In this document: one piece after another, positions 23,622 through 32,612 of the stretch | Position numbering within the stretch: position 1 is the stretch's first letter | Layout of the letters: every line of letters starts with the position of its first letter | Source: Phytophthora sp. 'mugwort' | Lineage: Eukaryota; Oomycota; Peronosporomycetes; Peronosporales; Peronosporaceae | DNA: 64,000 nucleotides | Reading direction: 5' to 3' | NCBI GenBank assembly: GCA_033558025.1 | Contig: JAUCEF010000013.1 | Coordinates: 613,001-677,000 of the forward strand | Program-made: the position numbers and the translations under genes | Notes under the pieces: generated by a model | What the model was told of the DNA's origin: nothing | Databases searched by the model: none | The model's input: only the letters and a program-made list of their open reading frames with translations

Positions 23622-26226
23622 AACCATTCCCAAGCAACCGTGACAAGCGTCGCTACGACACATTTGAGCTGCTCCACTTCGACATCTGCGGACCCATGGA
23701 GGAAAACTCGCTTGGCGGCAGCAAGTACCTGCTACTGATCGTGGACGAAGCCAGTGGATGCATGAAGGGTTTCTGCCTGCGTGCCAAGTCGGAGAGCGAA
23801 GACTGCATCAAGACGTACATCATGAAGGTGCAGAAGCAGTTCGGCAAGAAGGTCAAGTTTGTGCGGCACGACGGAGCTCGTGAGTTTGCGACCAACTCGC
23901 TCAACGACTTCTACGAAGACGAAGGCATCGAGCAGCAAACCACGGTTCCGTACGCGCACCAGACGAACGGCACGGCAGAGCGAGCTATCCGAACTATCGT
24001 CACGATCGGCCGCAGCATGCTGCATCACGCTAAGCTGGACAAGTGTTTCTGGGCTGAGGCGGCCATGACTGCCATCTACGTGAAGAATCGTCTGCCGTCA
24101 CCCAAGATCGAGCACAAGACTCCGTTCGAGATCGTTTACAACTCCAAGCCGAGTGTGAAGCACATGCGTGTGTTCGGCTGTCGGACGTACATTCTGACTC
24201 CGAAGGAGAAGCGGCTCAAGTGGGATCCCAAGGCTCGCGCTGGACTGTTCCTGGGTTACGAAGAAGTGTCCAAGGCGTATCGACTTTATGACATCGAGGC
24301 GGGGCAGGTGGTTATCAGTCGCGATGTCAACTTCGATGAGTCGACCTTTGGATGTTCACCGACGATTTCCGATGAAGATGTCGATGACCTGGACTTCGAC
24401 TCGCTCGACATCGACAATGATGGTTTCCGCCAGACGGAGTACACGCAGGCAGGGAAGCGCAAGAGCCGCCCGAGTGACGAAGATGAAGCTGCCAGAAAAC
24501 CGCGAGCTGTGCGTCATCGACCTGGACTGGAAGAAGCAAGTGCGCCGAACTACTCCCCTCCGCACCGAGCAGACGCAGACGAAGAAGAAAAGTCTGGAGA
24601 CCAAGATGAAGAATCGACTCCATCTGTGTTTTGGCGTGCAAGTGCCAATGCCGTCGAAGCAGGCGATCTATCGGAGCCGACGACATTCCAAGAAGCGGTG
24701 AACGGCCCCGACCAAGTGCACTGGCGCAAGGCGATTCGTGCTGAGCTCGAATCGATGCGACTTCGTGGTGTGTTTCGTGCTGCCAAGTTGCCTAACGGAC
24801 AACGCGCCATCGGCACCAAGTGGGTGTTCAAGATCAAGCGCAAAGCGGACGGATCGATCGAGAAGTACAAGGCGCGCCTCGTGGCCAAGGGGTTCAAGCA
24901 GAAGTACGGCATCGACTACACCGAGACGTTCTCGCCCGTGGTCAAGTACGTGACGCTGCGCATGATCATCGCGATTGCCAAGTATTTTGGCTGGCCCCTC
25001 GACCAACTCGACGTGGTGACAGCTTTCCTGTACGGGATAATGAAAGAACTGGTGTTCTGCGCGGTCCCCGAAGGTGTTGATCTCGACGGTGACTTCGACT
25101 GCCTGGAATTGGTGAAGGCGATCTACGGTCTCAAGCAAGCTTCGCGCGTGTGGAACGAGACCTTCGACGAGTTCGTGTGCTCCATCGGCTTTCAAGTATC
25201 GGCGTTCGACCCGTGCCTCTACATCAAGATCGTTGACGGTCACTGCGTGCTGGTGCTGGTCTACGTGGATGACGTGCTGATTACCGGAAGTTCACCCGAA
25301 CTGATCTCACGCACGAAGACCGACCTCAAGACACGCTTCGAGATGACCGACAGCGGCAAGTGCGCGTTCGTTCTTGGGATCGAATTGGTGGACGGCCCGG
25401 ACGGCAGCGTGACGATGTGTCAGCGCCGCTATGTGGATGACATTCTCAAGCGTTTTGGTATGGACGAGTGCAAGGCCGTGGTGAGTCCCGTCGATATAAG
25501 CACTCGACTGATTTCAAGTGACGCAGCGACCAAGGTGAACGCTCCGTTTCGCGAAGCTGTTGGTGCTCTGATGCACTTGATGACTGCCACGCGCCCGGAC
25601 ATCGCGTACGCCGTTGGCTATGCGTCGCGCTTCATGGAGAACCCTCAAGAAGAACACTGGGTTGCGGTCAAGCGTATCTTTCGCTACCTGCAAGGCACCA
25701 AGACGCATGGGATCTGCTTCAAGCCGGGTGACAACATCGACTTTCGTGGGTACTCGGATGCGGACTGGGCTGGCGACCTCGCGGACCGCAAGTCGACTTC
25801 CGGCTACACGTTCATGCTAATGGGTGCACCAGTGAGCTGGGGAAGCAAGAGGAGCAGTCAAGTGTTTCGCTGTCTACGAGTGAGGCGGAGTACATCGCAC
25901 TCAGTCTGGCGATCCAAGAGGGCAAGTGGATTCATCGCCTGCTGCGCGAGATTCTGGCGGCCGCTAATGAGACTGGACCCGAGCTCATGATCCGCGAAGA
26001 CAACCAGTCGTGCATCAAGATGACGAAGAACCCAGTAAACCACGGTCGCGCCAAGCACATCGACATCAAGTACCACCACATCCGCGATGAAGTGAAGCGC
26101 GGTGAAGTCAAGCTCGAGTACTGCGAGACTTCTGTGATGCTAGCGGACATCATGACGAAGGCTCTCGCGGGACCACGCCATACGGATCTGACGGCGGCTC
26201 TCGGCATTCGTGGGACTTCGCATTGA
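23622..26226 (+). pseudogene. Cop-A gag-pol of T4, 3' piece with a 2-bp frameshift
   Basis: Starts within integrase ([10 protein letters not shown] region), so Gag and protease are missing on this side. It carries the integrase triad, acidic linker, RT with YVDD and RNase H. Two extra bases at about 25851-25852 (AGCAAGAGGAGCAG where sisters read AGCAAGAAGCAG) shift the frame inside RNase H. The first frame stops at 25990 and the last 79 codons lie in another frame, ending at 26226. The linker reads ESTPSVFW, a variant shared with T6 and subfamily c, whereas T1-T3 and T5 read ESTPPVFW. Confidence 0.9.
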
Positions 26227-26233
26227 GGGGGCG

Positions 26234-26583
26234 TATTGACGGTTACCGGTTTGGTATCAGTTATTAGCCGTGAACCGGTTAACCCGAACCGGTCCAATCC
26301 GAACCCACGTTGATTATGGTGATTACGGTAAGTTGTTTACGCCACCGATGATTAGACGAGTAGGATGATTGGACGAACACCAGTGAGTGATGGTTGATTA
26401 GATGCACTAGGTGATAGGACGCAGGGTCGCGTGTCTATAACAGTAGGGTGTAAGCTCCAACAATTCAATCACTTTCGAATCTTCATTCTACCCCTCAAGT
26501 GCCTTCGCTCCGGTCCCGCCGTCTGCGACGTCCCTCCCTCCGCTTCGTACAAGCTTCGTGTCCAAGATCCATACCTTTCATCA
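26234..26583 (+). repeat. Cop-A LTR shared by T4 and T5, 350 bp
   Basis: Array-type LTR with one private substitution (ACACCAGTGAG for ACACCGGTGAG near 26380), which removes one of the ACCGGT motifs. Confidence 0.95.
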
Positions 26584-26599
26584 GGTTATGAGCCCAAGC
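26584..26599 (+). other. Primer-binding site of T5
   Basis: GGTTATGAGCCCAAGC with the gag ATG at 26588. Confidence 0.85.
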
Positions 26600-27813
26600 A
26601 CCATGTCCTCTGCCCAAGACGCCTCGACCAAGGTCTCCATTGACAAGTTCAACGGGGACAACTACGCGACGTGGAACCGCTACATGCGTGGCGTGTTCCT
26701 GACCAAGTCGACGTGGCATGTCGTGAACCGTGAGACGACGCCAAGCTACACGGACTCGCGGGCCAAGGACGACTACGTCAAGTTGAGCAACATCGCTTTC
26801 GGACTGATGCTGCTCCACATGGACGCGGACTACCACCATGTGGTCGACGACTGCGAGGAAGCGTGGGTTGCCTGGTCGCGCCTGAAGACGCTGTACGGTG
26901 GTTCGCAGAAGGCTGGACGCATCTACCTGAAGCGCCAACTCTTCAGCATGGAGATGTCGGAAGGCGGCAATGTGTTGCATCATTGCAACGAAGTCCTCAA
27001 CATCAGCGCCAAGCTCAGCAGCATCGGTGCCAAGATGGAGGACGAGGACGTGGCGATCTGCTTGTTGCGCAGCCTCCCCAAGAGCTACGAGAACGTCGTG
27101 CTGAACTTGGAGATGAGCAGCGCTGAACTGCGGTCGCAAGACATCGTGAAGGTGCTCACGAACGAGCACATCAAGAGACAAGGCGAGAAGACGGCGACGG
27201 TGAAGACTGAGAACGCGGCCAAGGCGTTCAACACCGACCGAGAGTCTCGCCAGTGTACGTACTGCGGAAAAGTGGGGCACACGATTGACAAGTGCTGGAC
27301 CAAGCAGAAGGACGAGAACCGAGGGCCGAGACGCGGCGGCAACGGCCGTGGACGCGGGGCCAACAACATCCAGTGGAGAAACGACAGCAACGGCTACGAC
27401 TACGACTACGATCGAGTAGCGTTCGCGGTTTCACTGGAATGTGGGGTTTCGACGGGCAAGAATGTGTCCGGGATGTGGGCGGTCGACAGCGGCGCAACGC
27501 ACCACATCTGCAACGACAAGACCAAGTTCGTCCATTTGATTGAGCGGAACGAAGGCGAACTTTCGGTGGCCGACGGCAACAAGGCGGCCATCATGGGTGT
27601 GGGGACCATCGTGGAACAAGTGGTTCTGCCCAATGGCGACGAGCGCGAGATCGAGATCAAGAACGCGCTGTACGTGCCAAGCATGAGCAAGAATCTGCTT
27701 TCGGTACCGCAGATCAACAAAAGTGACAAGTTTCAAGTGGTGTTCGACGGCACCAAGATGCAGATTGCGCACAAAGGCTCCAAGCAAGTGGTGGCGACGG
27801 CAAACCTCATGGA
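26588..27813 (+). pseudogene. Cop-A gag-pol of T5, 5' piece
   Basis: Contains Gag with the CCHC knuckle, the protease and the region up to ATANLMD, just before the integrase zinc group. One Gag substitution (RSQDIVKVL for RSQDVVKVL) is shared with the defective copy at 36325. The frame enters the B1 LTR and stops at 27854-27856, the same LTR-borne stop codon that ends Cop-B polyproteins. Confidence 0.92.
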
Positions 27814-27942
27814 TGTTGTCAAGGAGACGTCTCGACCAGCTGCTGTATACCGGTAGGATACCGGTATGACCTTCACTCAGTGGCATCGCAATCATCCTGT
27901 GATTACGAGACGAAGATTACGTCACGGTGTTTATGGGACGGT

Positions 27943-27962
27943 GTTTACGCCACGGACGATTA
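27943..27962 (+). promoter_or_regulatory. U3 motif shared with Cop-A
   Basis: GTTTACGCCACGGACGATTA matches 18 of 20 bases with Cop-A U3 at 3423-3442, although the two LTRs are otherwise unalike. It lies in a cluster of GATTACG/GTTTACG repeats. A shared host-factor site is possible but unproven. Confidence 0.5.
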
Positions 27963-28130
27963 CGCCATGGGTGGGTACAAGATTGTGGGTACATGATGGG
28001 CTCTACGTGGCACTCCCTGATTGGCTGAAGTAACTCAGTATCCAGTAGAGAATCCAGTAGAGTGTACCCAGTAGGTAGAACTGTAGGCTTAGAGGTAGCA
28101 AGGAGTTTGCGAACTAAGGACCTAAATCAA

Positions 28131-28144
28131 TCACTTTGCATTTT
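28131..28144 (+). promoter_or_regulatory. Putative initiator in the Cop-B LTR
   Basis: TCACTTTGCATTTT differs by one base from the oomycete initiator consensus TCATTYYNCAWTTT. It lies only 24 bp before the LTR end, so R-U5 would be about 35 nt and the gag AUG would be the first AUG of the transcript. No clear TATA box is seen. Confidence 0.5.
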
Positions 28145-28167
28145 GCCATCAAGTGACCAAGCCTTTT

Positions 28168-28183
28168 GGTTATGAGCCCAAGC
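28168..28183 (+). other. Primer-binding site of B1
   Basis: GGTTATGAGCCCAAGC, the same 16 bases as in Cop-A, complementary to the initiator tRNA-Met anticodon arm. Contains the gag ATG at 28172. Confidence 0.85.
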
Positions 28184-31100
28184 CCCGTCTTCCCTGACCA
28201 AGACCACGACTACGCCTTCGCCATGGACGCCACGTCGACTACCGCCCGCATTAACAAGTTCGACGGAACTAACTTCCACACGTGGAAGTTCAAGATGCAG
28301 ATGGTGCTCGAGGAGCGCGAACTGTGGGAAGTGACAAGTGGGGAAGTGAAGCTGGAGCACTGCCAGACTGCGGCGGATCAAGCGCTCTTTCGGAAGAAGT
28401 CGCGCAAGGCGCTGGCGATGATCTGTCTCGCGATGGAGGATTCGCAGCTGCCGCTGGTTCGCTCGGCGAGTGGCGCGCATGATGCATGGTCAAGACTGGA
28501 AGGACACTTCGAGAAGAAGAGTTTGGCCAACAAGCTCTTTCTTCGTCGGCGTTTCTTCACGACGATGATGGACGAAGGTGATGATGTGCTGGAGCACATC
28601 AACAAGATCAAGACGCTGGCGGAGCAGCTCGACGCAGTGGGCGCTCCGGTCAGCGAGGACGACTTGGTGATCACGCTTTTGGGAAGTCTGAGCGAGTCGT
28701 ACCAGTTCCTGATCACGGCGTTGGAGTCGAGAGCCGACTCACTGTCGTGGGAACTCGTGACGTCTCGGCTGCTGCATGAGGACATGAAGCGCAAGGAACA
28801 AGGTGGCGGTACGGACGGCACCGCGCACGGTCAAGGTCAAGCGTTCATGACAAGCGACAACAAGCGCAAGGGTCGGCAGGCGCAGAAGACTAGTGCCTGT
28901 CACTACTGTGGCGAGCACGGACATTGGATCGCTAAGTGTCCGGTGCGAATCCGCGAGAACGCGGAGCGGCAGAGGCCGCAACGAGCGAATGTCGCGCAGA
29001 GTGAAGACGACTCTGGCGACTTCCTCTTCTCGGTTGGTGGTAACACGGGTGCCTCCAAGTCGAATGGAGTGTGGCTGGTCGACTCGGGTGCGACGCAGCA
29101 CATGACGTACTCGAAGGAGTACATGAAGAACTACAAGAAGATCTCTCCGGTGGACGTGCATCTCGCGGACGACGGTGTGGTTCAGGCTGTGGGGACCGGC
29201 GACATTGTGATGTCGATGAAGACCCCGCGCGGCATGAAGAAGGGTGTACTCACGAACGTGTGGCACATTCCGAAGCTGTCGCGCAACCTGTTTTCGGTTG
29301 GTCGGTTCACTAAGGACGTCGGGCCAGTTATCTTCGAGAGCGACGGGTGCTTCGCTGAAACGAAGAGTCTCAAGTGGAAGCTCGGCGCTCGTGAGGGCAA
29401 AGGACTGTTCAAGCTGTGCATGACTCCGATGATGCCTGACGAGGCCAATGCGGCAAGTTCGAAGGATCGCCAAGGGGACACCACGTCGTACCTCTGGCAC
29501 CTTCGACTTGGTCACATCGGCCATGGCGGTCTAGACGCCATCGTCAAGAAGGGCTACGGTGTTGGTATCGACATGGCGTCGGTGAAGCAGTGGGAGCTGT
29601 GCGACGGATGCTCACTCGGCAAGCAAACGCGAGTAAGCTACATGAAGACGTCGCCAAACCGTGCCAAGCAAGTGCTAGAAGTCGTACACAGTGATGTATG
29701 CGGTCCCATGCAGACGCCGACCTTTGGAGGCAAGCGCTATTTTGTCACGTTTATCGATGACAAGTCGCACTTCTGTGCGGTGTACTTGCTGCGCAACAAG
29801 TCCGAGGTGGCCGACAAGTTCGCGCAATACGTCGCGTTAGCTGAGACCCAGACTGGCAAGCGCGTGAAAATGCTGCGGAGCGACAACGGCGGCGAGTACA
29901 CTTCGGGTGAGATGGCCAAGTTCTGTGCGGACCGTGGTATCATGCAGAAGTTCACGCCGCCATACACGCCTCAGCTGAACGGAGTCGCCGAGCGCATGAA
30001 CCGGACGTTGGTGGAGTGTGCGCGTTGCATGCTGGAACATGCTGGATTGCCCAAGACGTATTGGGGTGAAGCTGTCGTGACAGCTACGTTCCTCCGTAAT
30101 CGGTGTCCGACGCGTGCCATCAACCACGACAAGTCGCCGCACCAGGTTTGGACAGGCAAGAAACCGCTGCTAGCGAACCTCAAGGTGTTCGGTTGCCACG
30201 CGTACGTGCACGTGCCGAAGGAGAAGCGCACCAAGTTTGACGCTCGGTCGGTGCGCTGTCGGTTCCTGGGATACTCGGAGCATGAGAAAGCGTACCGTTT
30301 CGAAGAGACCAAGAGCGGTCGCGTGCTGGTGAGCCGCGACGCGCAGTTTATGGAAGACGTCTTCGACAGTGGGAGACGTGACTACCATCAGAGGGAGGTG
30401 GTGGTCATTCAAGATGAAGAGACGACGGATCAAGATTCGTTGCAGTCGGATGAAGACGACAAAGAAGAAGAAGACGAAGAAGCAGCGCGGGACGAAGGTT
30501 TTGAACCAGGCAGCAAGCGACACCCGCGGACGCAGTCGCTGGAAGAAGCTGTGGAAGTTCCAAGTGCCAAGCGGCAGAGTCGACACCTGACTCTGGACGA
30601 GATGTCGGCTGCGGCTCAAGAAAGTCAAGACTTCGAAGCTGCATACGTCGTGAATTCAGTGGGAGAAATGCCGACCACGTTTAAGTCGGCGATGGAATCC
30701 AGCGACGCAGTCAAGTGGAAGGAGGCGTGTGACTCGGAGGTCGAGTCGCTCCGCAAGAACGAGACGTGGATCCTCGTGCCGCTGCCAAAAGGACGCAAGG
30801 CAATCGGCAACCGATGGGTGTTCCGTGTGAAGGAGAACCAGGCTGGAGAGATCGAACGGTTCAAGGCGCGACTGGTGGCCAAGGGATTTTCGCAGAAGTA
30901 CGGCATCGACTACGACGAGACTTTCGCGCCAGTGGCCAAGTTCACGTCGATCAGGATCCTTCTCAGTCTGGCGGCCAAGTACAATCTCATGGTGCACCAG
31001 ATGGATGTCAAGACAGCTTTCCTGAACGGTTTGTTAGACGAAGACATCTACATGGCACAGCCGGACGGCTACATCGATGAAAAGCACCCGGACTATGTCT

Positions 31101-32296
31101 GTCAGCTCAAGCGGTCTCTTTACGGTTTGAAGCAGTCGCCGCGGATGTGGAACAAGACCATCGACGACCTCATGCTCAAGCTAGGGTTCAAGAAGTGCGA
31201 GTCTGACCACTGCATCTACTTCAAGCGTGACGACCAAGACATGATCTTCGTGGCGCTATATGTCGACGACCTGATCCTCGCAAGTAACAACGACAAGCTG
31301 CTCAAGTCGACGAAGAAGGCGCTCAGTGACCGTTTCGAGATGACGGACCTGGGCCAGCTCAAGTACTTCCTCGGCATGGAAATCGATCAAGATGTGACGA
31401 CAGGGAAGGTGTCGATGCGGCAAACCAAGTTTGCGAAAGACATTCTGGAGAAGTTCAACATGGAGAAGAGCAACCCTGTTAAGACGCCACAGGATCCGGG
31501 CCTCAAGCTGACCAAGGCCATGTGCGAGGGCGGCTGCAAGCACGACGAGACCATGGTAAACGTGCCATACCGGAACGCTGTGGGATGCCTCATGTATCTC
31601 ATGGTAGGCACACGCCCGGACCTCGCAGCAGCAGTGGGAGTTCTCAGCCAGTTTGCAGCAGACCCATGTCCGACACACTGGCAGGCGCTCAAGAGGGTCT
31701 TCAGGTACATTCAAGGCACGAAGACGCACGGCATCGAGTTTCAAGCGAGCTGCGACGACGGACCCCAAGGCTATTCAGATGCCGACTGGGCTGGAGACAT
31801 CGAGTCAAGAAGAAGTACAAGTGGCTACGCGTTCATGATGAATGGCGGATGCATCAGCTGGAGGAGCAAGAAGCAGCGGACAGTGGCGCTGTCTTCGACG
31901 GAAGCTGAGTACATGGCGCTATCGGAGGCGACACAAGAGGCGGTGTGGCTCAAGGTGTTCCTGTGCGAGCTCGGCGAGATGACAAGCGATGAAGCAATCA
32001 AGATCTACGAGGACAACCAAGGTTCCATCGCGTTGGCCAAGAATCCCGAATTCCACAAGCGCACCAAGCACATCGACATTCGCTACCATTTCGTGCGCGA
32101 GAAGGTGGAAGACGGTCAAGTGGTGCTGCAGTATGTTTCGACAACCGACATGCTGGCGGACATCATGACGAAGCCAATCTCTGCGACGCAGTTCAGTGTG
32201 CTCCGGAGCAAACTCGGCATCGAAGCGCTGAAGGCTGTCGAGTCGAGTGGGAGTGTTGTCAAGGAGACGTCTCGACCAGCTGCTGTATACCGGTAG
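28172..32296 (+). CDS. Cop-B gag-pol polyprotein, intact (1374 aa)
   Basis: A single 4125-nt frame from the primer-binding-site ATG to TAG at 32294-32296. Gag ends with a CCHC knuckle (C243, C246, H251, C256). Protease has DSG at 304. The integrase has its zinc group at H443/C477/C480 and D508, D571, E607 with the 62 and 35 spacing. An acidic linker rich in Asp and Glu follows near 735-775. RT has the MDVKTAFLNG aspartate (D945) and YVDD at 1030-1033. RNase H shows GYSDADW (D1203), SSTEAEY and EDNQGS, then KHIDIRYHF. The last 14 codons and the stop lie inside the 3' LTR. The protein is clearly copia-type but distant from Cop-A. The gene looks functional. Confidence 0.95.
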   Translation: MSPSPVFPDQDHDYAFAMDATSTTARINKFDGTNFHTWKFKMQMVLEERELWEVTSGEVKLEHCQTAADQALFRKKSRKALAMICLAMEDSQLPLVRSASGAHDAWSRLEGHFEKKSLANKLFLRRRFFTTMMDEGDDVLEHINKIKTLAEQLDAVGAPVSEDDLVITLLGSLSESYQFLITALESRADSLSWELVTSRLLHEDMKRKEQGGGTDGTAHGQGQAFMTSDNKRKGRQAQKTSACHYCGEHGHWIAKCPVRIRENAERQRPQRANVAQSEDDSGDFLFSVGGNTGASKSNGVWLVDSGATQHMTYSKEYMKNYKKISPVDVHLADDGVVQAVGTGDIVMSMKTPRGMKKGVLTNVWHIPKLSRNLFSVGRFTKDVGPVIFESDGCFAETKSLKWKLGAREGKGLFKLCMTPMMPDEANAASSKDRQGDTTSYLWHLRLGHIGHGGLDAIVKKGYGVGIDMASVKQWELCDGCSLGKQTRVSYMKTSPNRAKQVLEVVHSDVCGPMQTPTFGGKRYFVTFIDDKSHFCAVYLLRNKSEVADKFAQYVALAETQTGKRVKMLRSDNGGEYTSGEMAKFCADRGIMQKFTPPYTPQLNGVAERMNRTLVECARCMLEHAGLPKTYWGEAVVTATFLRNRCPTRAINHDKSPHQVWTGKKPLLANLKVFGCHAYVHVPKEKRTKFDARSVRCRFLGYSEHEKAYRFEETKSGRVLVSRDAQFMEDVFDSGRRDYHQREVVVIQDEETTDQDSLQSDEDDKEEEDEEAARDEGFEPGSKRHPRTQSLEEAVEVPSAKRQSRHLTLDEMSAAAQESQDFEAAYVVNSVGEMPTTFKSAMESSDAVKWKEACDSEVESLRKNETWILVPLPKGRKAIGNRWVFRVKENQAGEIERFKARLVAKGFSQKYGIDYDETFAPVAKFTSIRILLSLAAKYNLMVHQMDVKTAFLNGLLDEDIYMAQPDGYIDEKHPDYVCQLKRSLYGLKQSPRMWNKTIDDLMLKLGFKKCESDHCIYFKRDDQDMIFVALYVDDLILASNNDKLLKSTKKALSDRFEMTDLGQLKYFLGMEIDQDVTTGKVSMRQTKFAKDILEKFNMEKSNPVKTPQDPGLKLTKAMCEGGCKHDETMVNVPYRNAVGCLMYLMVGTRPDLAAAVGVLSQFAADPCPTHWQALKRVFRYIQGTKTHGIEFQASCDDGPQGYSDADWAGDIESRRSTSGYAFMMNGGCISWRSKKQRTVALSSTEAEYMALSEATQEAVWLKVFLCELGEMTSDEAIKIYEDNQGSIALAKNPEFHKRTKHIDIRYHFVREKVEDGQVVLQYVSTTDMLADIMTKPISATQFSVLRSKLGIEALKAVESSGSVVKETSRPAAVYR

Positions 32297-32607
32297 GATA
32301 CCGGTATGACCTTCACTCAGTGGCATCGCAATCATCCTGTGATTACGAGACGAAGATTACGTCACGGTGTTTATGGGACGGTGTTTACGCCACGGACGAT
32401 TACGCCATGGGTGGGTACAAGATTGTGGGTACATGATGGGCTCTACGTGGCACTCCCTGATTGGCTGAAGTAACTCAGTATCCAGTAGAGAATCCAGTAG
32501 AGTGTACCCAGTAGGTAGAACTGTAGGCTTAGAGGTAGCAAGGAGTTTGCGAACTAAGGACCTAAATCAATCACTTTGCATTTTGCCATCAAGTGACCAA
32601 GCCTTTT
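32254..32607 (+). repeat. 3' LTR of B1, 354 bp
   Basis: Preceded by the purine stretch GTGGGAG within the coding frame and followed by target copy ATGGA (32608-32612). It encodes the last residues of the polyprotein and its stop codon. Confidence 0.95.
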
Positions 32608-32612
32608 ATGGA

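Larger units (their letters stand above)
16856..26583 (+). mobile_element. Cop-A unit T4, split by a minus-strand Cop-A copy with an abnormal right junction
   Basis: The left part (to 18888) ends in integrase. The right part resumes at about 23617-23622, at a point 249 bp upstream of the break in element coordinates. So 249 bp of integrase sequence (offsets 1430-1678 of the coding frame) are present on both sides, and no 5-bp target duplication is found. The right part also has a 2-bp insertion. The two halves may come from different units or alleles. Confidence 0.85.
27814..28167 (+). repeat. 5' LTR of B1, 354 bp
   Basis: Starts TGTTGTC after the ATGGA target and ends CCTTTT before the primer-binding site. 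U3 contains several GATTACG-like repeats between about 27900 and 27965 and a double ACCGGTA near 27850-27866. Confidence 0.95.
27814..32607 (+). mobile_element. Cop-B copy B1, full-length and apparently intact, 4794 bp
   Basis: Two 354-bp LTRs (27814-28167 and 32254-32607) that look identical by eye, the primer-binding site at 28168, and one uninterrupted gag-pol frame. It is flanked by the perfect 5-bp duplication ATGGA. The LTR runs from TGTTGTCAAGG to CCAAGCCTTTT, so the 3' end is not the usual CA. The data point to a very recent insertion of a probably autonomous element. Confidence 0.95.

Noticed and set aside
27807..27816. A 7-bp target duplication (ATGGATG) for B1 instead of 5 bp
   Set aside because: The extra TG is the LTR start. 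B2 (ATGAA) and B4 (AAGCT) show clean 5-bp duplications with LTRs starting TGTTGTC.
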